A DNA stretch of 8,314 nt from assembly GCA_016196785.1 (NCBI GenBank), contig JACPXA010000066.1:1-8314 (forward strand). The letters are read 5' to 3'. The first letter of the stretch is position 1, and each line of letters starts with the position of its first letter. The translations under genes and the position numbers were made by a program. Shown here one piece after another: positions 1 to 6,300 of this stretch. Under the pieces are notes generated by a model. It was not told where the DNA came from. It saw only the letters and a program-made list of their open reading frames with translations, and searched no databases. This DNA comes from Elusimicrobiota bacterium (GTDB lineage: Bacteria > Elusimicrobiota > Elusimicrobia > 2-01-FULL-59-12 > JACPXA01).

Positions 1-335
1 ATGATGGCTTGCGCGGTGGGGGTCAGTTCCCACGTATTGAGCTGACTGATGAACAGTTTGGGGAACTGGGAATTGGGATGTTCGTAGTGAATAGCACTCC
101 AATGTTTATTGGGGAACTCGTAGTTGCCGGCGGCGGAATATCCCAAAGCTTCGAAGATCCGCGCGAGTGTGAACAACCCGACCCCGTGTTCCTTCGAGGC
201 CAGCGTGCGGAATGCGATATGGTCGTTCACGAACGTCGCGCCGTGATTTTTGATCACCTCCTCATATTTCTGGACGTACGGCATGCGCGATCGGTAACGT
301 TCCCACAAGGTGTCGAAGAGTTCGATTAGGAATTT
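1..335 (-). other. DUF1338 domain (HglS/YdcJ-related), N-terminal part, cut by the window edge
   Basis: Residues 2660-2770 of the giant protein match the start of the short type of DUF1338 domain. It begins with an amphipathic helix (KFLIELFDTLWERYRSRMPY), then the signature VNDHIAFRT at 2695-2703, then FEALGYSAAGNYEFPNKH, and the FPKLFISQLNTWELTP stretch near the edge. Characterised DUF1338 members such as Pseudomonas HglS are Fe(II)-dependent 2-oxoadipate dioxygenase/decarboxylases of lysine catabolism with a vicinal-oxygen-chelate-like fold. His2698 with Arg2702 corresponds to the family's conserved N-terminal His region, where a metal ligand lies. The later ligands would be outside the window. 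This domain looks the least degraded of the three recognised ones. It has no in-frame ATG just before it; the first Met inside it is residue 2677, so it is fused to the upstream membrane segment. Substrate and activity cannot be told. Confidence 0.85.
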
Positions 336-3300
336 TTCTTGGCCGTTTTGAGCCCGAATATATTTGTGCGGCGCGTACAGCAAGGGGGTTTCTCTGTCCG
401 AAGAGGACTTCGGTGGGGGGGTGTTCAAGGCGATGATGGGCAGAGCCAGACCAGTGGATCTGAGGACAGCGAGTAAGATGTTCCCTAGGAAAACCTCGAG
501 CAGCAATGCCAGAACGACCACCTTCCACGGGTCGAACCTGATCTCGGCGATCTCTACCGGGGTCAACTGTTGGATTGTTCCCGACTGCAATGGGTAGTCG
601 AGTTTGGTGTCCCTGAAAAGATCGAATAATCCTTCCTGCACGGCGGGGACAGTCAACTCCCAGACCGATCGGTTGGCGACTTTCACCACTCCTTCCTGAG
701 GAGAGCGTTGATAAAGCGCAAGCGAAACGGGATCCAGCCGATCCCCGGTGGGGTCGTACTCAATACCTAACGCATGCTCTTCAGGTAAGCCTCTGACAGG
801 AAGTCTGAGCAGAGTTTTGCCTAGGATGCGGTGGTTTCTGATATAGCCATTGAGCGGATACCTGTGGAGCTCCCTCATCTTCCGATCTCCATAGACAACG
901 AGGTCCATCAAGGGAACCGGTGGCCCTTCTGAACTTCTCCTGAGAGACAGGAGAAGCCTCAGTCGGGTTGCTGTCTTTCCTCGCAAGAACCGAGGGTTCC
1001 GTAAAAACTGAGGGTCCCGCAAAATTTGAACAATCTCTTCAGCCTCCTGCTGAAAGGGCTCCTTTTGCCCAGTCGTCCCCATCACGACCCAGGGCAGGAC
1101 ACTACTGACAGCGACCCCAGGCCACAGCAAGAGACCACCCCCCGCGATCAGCAGCGCGACAACCCCGACAACCCAATTATAGGGCGGCACCGTATACCCA
1201 GGGAGGGGGACCACACCTCGCTGGACCGCATAGCGGAACAACTCGCTCGCCAACTGCTCTTCGGGATCTCGATCCCGGTCTGACAGGCCAATGTTAACGC
1301 TTGATTTATCCGGCAGTTGCACTGTGAAGGTTGGGGGACCGGTGAACGGTTCAAGCTCACCCCGCGAGATCGGTTTCTCAGCGGACACCGCTTCCTGAGG
1401 ACCCACCATGGCAAAATTCAAACCGGCCATGTTGGCGAGTGACACTGCGTGAGCCGGGAAGAAACCACTACCCAGCGTCTGGAAAACAGATACGAGCCCC
1501 ATGACCATCCACAACACGTGGCGGTGTCGTTGGAAGTCGTAGGTGCCGGTCACGATCTTCATTACCAGTGCACTGATCCCTACCATAATAAAGAGAGGAA
1601 GCATCATGAGAATCGTGGGAAGCATCGAAGGGACGGACGATATCAGTTCAGCGGGGGAATACCCAGCGGACGCCGAAGAATCAGTCTTCCGCCTCTCCAT
1701 AAATTTCCGAACTTCTCCAACGAGAGCTGCGAGAAGCACTCTATGATCGTCTGACAAGCTAAAGGTGAGGTTGTGGAAGAGAAGCTCTTGTGGACGACCT
1801 AGCAGGGGGCGTGGCATCCCTGGGAGTTTGACACTAAGTGTCTCTTTGTTGCCTTCCCATTCAGCACGGATTTCGATCTCCTCACCTGGCTTCAGATCGT
1901 TCTCAACAAGAGAAATCATCGACTGCTTCTGATCGCTCCGCCCAGGGATCTTGTGTAAATCTGCTCGACCCACTACAACTGTCTGCCTCTCATCGGGGTA
2001 CCACAGTGGCTCTTTGGGTTTCACTAAGCCTTCGATAACTACCTGCCCCTGTTTGAGTATTCGAATGATCGGTGAAACAACCTTGCTCGCTTCAACTGTA
2101 CTCAAGGTCGTGAGGAGGAAGGAAGCCACGTCGTCACTTTTTCTCTGCAGAGCCTCTTGTTCATCCTGGCGCGGTTCCGTCGTTGCGTTCTTCTCCCCCT
2201 CATCGTGATGTCCTCCCGCCACTGTGCCCAGGGCAAACCAGGAGGTAGCGTGAGCAAAGAGGTGAGGACGAGACAGATGGATCAAGGGGAGGGAACTAAG
2301 TCCCGAAAGGTCAACACCCATCACTTGACTTGCAGCCCCCAGCAGGAGGAGCCCAGCGATGACGCTCAACAACCATGCCAGGGTGAACGTGACCCTACTG
2401 CGAAGGGCGGGAGCTTTCCGATATTGGCCAATAAGTACAAGTACACCAGTCGCAAACGAAACCCAAAGGAATCCCAAGATGAACAGAGCCCCCAGGTCAA
2501 CCCCCCAGGCAGTCGCCTGCTTGGGCCCCGCCTGAGAGGCGAGAGGAGCAAGCACGGTGAGCAGGATTCGACGTAAGGCTGGTTTGTCTTGTGCGGTGGT
2601 GAACGGTCCAGAAATGCCAAACATCGAGTCGTCTTCTGGATTCGTGAGCAGGCTGCGTTGACCCTTGTCTCCCACCTCGAAGATCGCGGTATTCCATACG
2701 TGAGGCGCCTTGTCGTTGGGATGATAAATGAGGACCTCTCGCCCCAAGGCCTGGAGTTGTCGAGATAGCCACAACAACTGAGGGGTCACAGAGGAGGGGG
2801 TGACAATCGACATGGCAGCGAGGGTTGGAGCGAATGATAACAACCCCTGAGCGGCCTTGGTCAGACGGTAGGATGCTCCCTTACGGTCCACTGATAGCTC
2901 CATCTCCAATGGGAACAGGAGGGTAGCCCGATGCTCCCGCTCACGCCCCAGCCATAGGACGTTCCTGTGCTGCGGCCCCCACGCCGCTAGCTGCGCGAAT
3001 ACTTGATCCACCGCTTGGGCTACCCGCCCGGCCAGGCGGCGATGAACACGACGTTGTCGGGCCAGATCAATAGCGGCAAGAACCTCGGCGAGCGCCTGGA
3101 CATTGACGGCGACGCCTTCGGCTCCCTGAATAAATAGGTTTTTGCTGAATGCCAGCCGCACCGCATTCGGCGTGGACACATCTTGGCGATACCCGGTGAT
3201 CCAACCCGGAGAAACAAGACCGATTTCGACCCAGAGGTCCGGGAAGCCGCTGATTAACCGGCGCAGAGGTTTCAGGCCTTGCGCGGTCAGACGCCAGGGC

Positions 3301-6300
3301 CGCGGCTCTTGGCGGGTGGCAGCGGGGTGATTTCCAGAGACGGGATGCAACGCCGCCTGGGAAGCGAAAAACGCGGCGTCCAACTCTTTTTCGATCGTTC
3401 GATCCTTCTTGCCTACTGACTGCGTGATGATCGCAAAGACCCTCCCTGCTCCCGTAATGGCGATTCGATGGAGCGAGAAGCTAGTCGGTAGAGGGACTAA
3501 CGAGTCGGTAAGGGCGGTTTCTGGCGAACGCTTAGACGTGTCAGGTATGATTGTCCAGGATTGGTCCCTGTAGAGTGCGAGAAGCGCTTCGGTAACCTTA
3601 TCGATGGTCACCTGATCACCCCTTGGCCGTCCGGGTGTTTCCTCTTCAACAGCGCCGACAAAGACCATGGTCGAGAAGAGCTTGTGCCAGGATAGGGAAA
3701 GTGGCGAATAAAAAGCGGCCAACTGAGAGGCACGGAGGGAGGAACTGAGCGCGACAGCGAGGAGTCCAACGAGGGCCCAGAGGAGTCCAATGAGGGCCCA
3801 CGGGGTCTGAATTTTAGGGTCGGGGGTGGGTGGTCTCGCCATCAGTTTGATCGTGGCCAAGAACCCAACGAAGAAGGTGAAAGAGATCAAAGCAAAGAGC
3901 CACGTAGCGACCGACAAGGGAATCGGGGCGAAAAACCCCAGCGCAAAATCTGGGAAAACCATCAGCACCCGTTTGGAAAGGATTCCTCCCCTCGCATCAA
4001 CCTCATACATGATGGGCCTGCCGGTGGCGATGTCCAGTGCAGAGGCTTCGTGTGGGACCAATTGATCGAGCTCCATGATAAGTGCACGCAGGGGGGCAAT
4101 GTGGGTTACGACTAAGACATTCTCCCCCGCTTCGAGCAGGGGCATAAGCTGTGAGTAAAGCAACCTGTCGACCCGCCACCGAATGGTACCTTCTAAACTT
4201 TCTCCAGTGCGCCTGTTGTTCAATGCCCAATCTCTATTAATCAGAACGTCGCTCTGGCCCATGCTGGCCAGAACGCGCCGGAGGGTTTTCGGAGTAACTC
4301 CGAGTTTGGGCGCAACCACTCTGGAGAAGGAGATGTTAACCAACAATCGAGCGGTGCGAGCCATCTTGTTTAAACGCCCTGTAAACAGAAACAAGGCCAG
4401 TTTTCCAGGGTTTCCAGGGGCCTCAGACGAAAGGCCTCGGGCCTCACGGGCGATCTGGCGCAGGGCTGCGTAGAAGGTGTGCCCAAATACGCGTTCAGGA
4501 TCACCCAAAAAGTTAAAGTGCTTAATGAGAAGCCTGATCTCATAGGGGACGACCCCGTCGGCAACTCTGCGTCCCTCTGGTAGTTCGAGCCACTCGTGAA
4601 TCGCCTGAAAGACTTCGTTGGCAGTAAAACGCTGAGCGAGGATTCTTGCTCCTGACAGCACGACTGAAGTGGTAGAAGGCGTGATGAAGGGGGGCCGGGT
4701 GCTCTTGGTGATCGCAAACGCGAGTACGGGCAAGAGATGCGGTATCATCTGATACACCGTTGGGGCGAGCACTCGATCTATTTGCCACCAGTCTGCCGCC
4801 GCGTAGAACGACGGCCGAACGTCATGTCGTGAGGAGCGAGTGATCGCCCCCCTCAAACGCCCCCGTTTCAAACCTCCGCCCCACGTGCTGATCCAAGGAT
4901 TCGGTGGGGCCAGAATCACTTGTAGAGCACCCAAGTCCACCCCGAGTTCACCCAAGGCATTGACGTACTGAGCCACACCGGGAGCTAGGATGAAGTTCTT
5001 TAAGTTCCCCGCCAACACCGGAGGACGGCTTTGCTTCGCGTCACGCACCGAGGGATGATCCTGTAAGATCCTGAGCATCACCCCACCCATGATCGCAAAC
5101 TCTTTGGGGTTGGCGGACACCGTCCCCAACAGGAATCCATCTACGTTTCCAAGTGTAAAGAGCGTTTTGACGTTCGAGAGGTTGGCGCTCCCGCCGTATA
5201 GAAGGATCACGCGATCCGCTGCTGAGTCGAACCTCGCGCGCAACTCCGCTCGGATCGCATCATGCATGGCTTCTACCTGGTCCCGTGAGGCACTGACCCC
5301 GGTGCCGATCGCCCAAACCGGCTCGTAGGCTATGATGACCCGCGGCGCAAACTCCTGCGGGAGCCCTTCGAGAATCGTCCGAACCTGCTGGATGACGAAC
5401 CGCGTGGCGTTTTCGCGATCTTCTGGCTCATTCGGACCGTGGGGATAGCGAACGTTGAGCGCTTCGCCAATACAGACAATGGGTTGCAGGCCCGCAAAGA
5501 GAAGTCCTAACATCTTCGACCGAACATCGAGATCAGTTTCATGAAATGCTTGCCGAACTTCTGAGTGCCCGATAAGGCTCCCTTCGGCCCCCGCCATTCT
5601 AATCTGGTAATAACTCTCTTGCCCGGTGTACGCACCAACGAGCTGACTCCCCGCGGCCATGTCTTTCGTCGCTTCCTTGAGCGCAAAGACGTTCTGGGCA
5701 AAGACCCGAATGGGGAGCACGGCCTGTGGCTTGGTGGGACGACCCAAGGCTCGATCCAGCTTTGACACGCTCGCCAGGGCAAACCAGGGGGATAACCAGA
5801 TGGGGAAGAGGCCGACTCCCAACAGTCCAGCTAACAAGAGCAGAAGCGCCCCGTGGGAGACTTGCCTCAGATCGTGGATGTCCACAAAGGAGAGATACAA
5901 TGTTGTACTATCGCGTTTCCTTAGGACGGGAACCTGAGAGTCTTTCAGGGCGTCAAAGAGCGCAGTGCGCAGAACTTCAAAAGGTGGTTCCTCTGGGAAG
6001 CTCGGCCCCTGAATGGCAGGTATCGACTCCTGGTCCTTTGTCCCTTGCTCATACGGACTGACGATCCATGATGAACCCTCTCGTTCAATGCTCACACCAT
6101 ACCCTGGGAATAAATACGCCCTAGCAAGGCGGTGCAGGGCTTCGCCCATGGGCCAGGCCTCGCCGATAGACCCGTACGCGTCGCCCTCCTCGTTCCCCAT
6201 GTCACTGATGGTCCGAACGAGAGACCCGCGTTTGGGATCAAGTTCTATCTGGAGTTTCCGCAATTGGCCCACGGGGTGTACAGCAAGAGGTTCAAATGCT

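Larger units (their letters stand above)
4887..5717 (-). other. Triosephosphate isomerase-like domain in circularly permuted order (beta3-beta8, then beta1-beta2)
   Basis: TIM interconverts dihydroxyacetone phosphate and glyceraldehyde 3-phosphate. Residues 866-1085 carry, in order, the beta3 strand FAQNV, VGAYTGQ, beta4 with the catalytic His (LIGHSEVR, His916), beta5 GLQPIVCIGE, beta6 with the catalytic Glu and loop 6 (AYEPVWAIGTG, Glu997), beta7 YGGSAN and beta8 VDGFLLGT. The usual beta1-beta2 part is absent upstream, where a membrane segment sits instead. It follows beta8: VLAGNLKN (1099-1106, with the catalytic Lys equivalent Lys1105), a helix, then VILAPPNPWI (1132-1141), like the canonical VVVAPPF strand. 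Together the pieces make one full barrel of about 277 residues against roughly 250 in free enzymes. Differences are WK to LK in the Lys loop and GG to GT in the beta8 phosphate loop. All three catalytic residues are present, so activity is possible but unproven. Confidence 0.92.

Noticed and set aside
2157..2576. Plus-strand ORF of 139 codons
   Set aside because: It lies antisense to the giant frame over a membrane hairpin, is rich in Gln, Lys and Ser without any recognisable motif, and is explained as a shadow of the coding strand.
3963..4406. A functional gpmA gene or a simple decayed pseudogene
   Set aside because: Loss of RHG and of the catalytic Glu argues against function as a mutase; the absence of any stop or frameshift here and for kilobases on each side argues against plain decay.
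4370..4717. Minus-strand ORF of 115 codons
   Set aside because: Overlaps the PGM-like and preceding region in another frame, low-complexity Pro/Ser/Arg composition, no motif. Shadow.
4887..5717. A free-standing tpiA gene
   Set aside because: The frame is open on both sides, the usual N-terminal GNWK part is not at the start, no in-frame ATG stands just before beta3 (nearest are residues 722 and 886, the latter inside the domain), and a membrane helix leads directly into it.
5507..5782. Minus-strand ORF of 91 codons
   Set aside because: It is in a different frame from the TIM segment that occupies the same DNA; the TIM frame carries conserved motifs and this one does not.
5726..6061. Plus-strand ORF of 111 codons and its overlapping neighbours
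   Set aside because: Several overlapping plus-strand ORFs occupy the same stretch in different frames, typical of shadows opposite a long coding frame.
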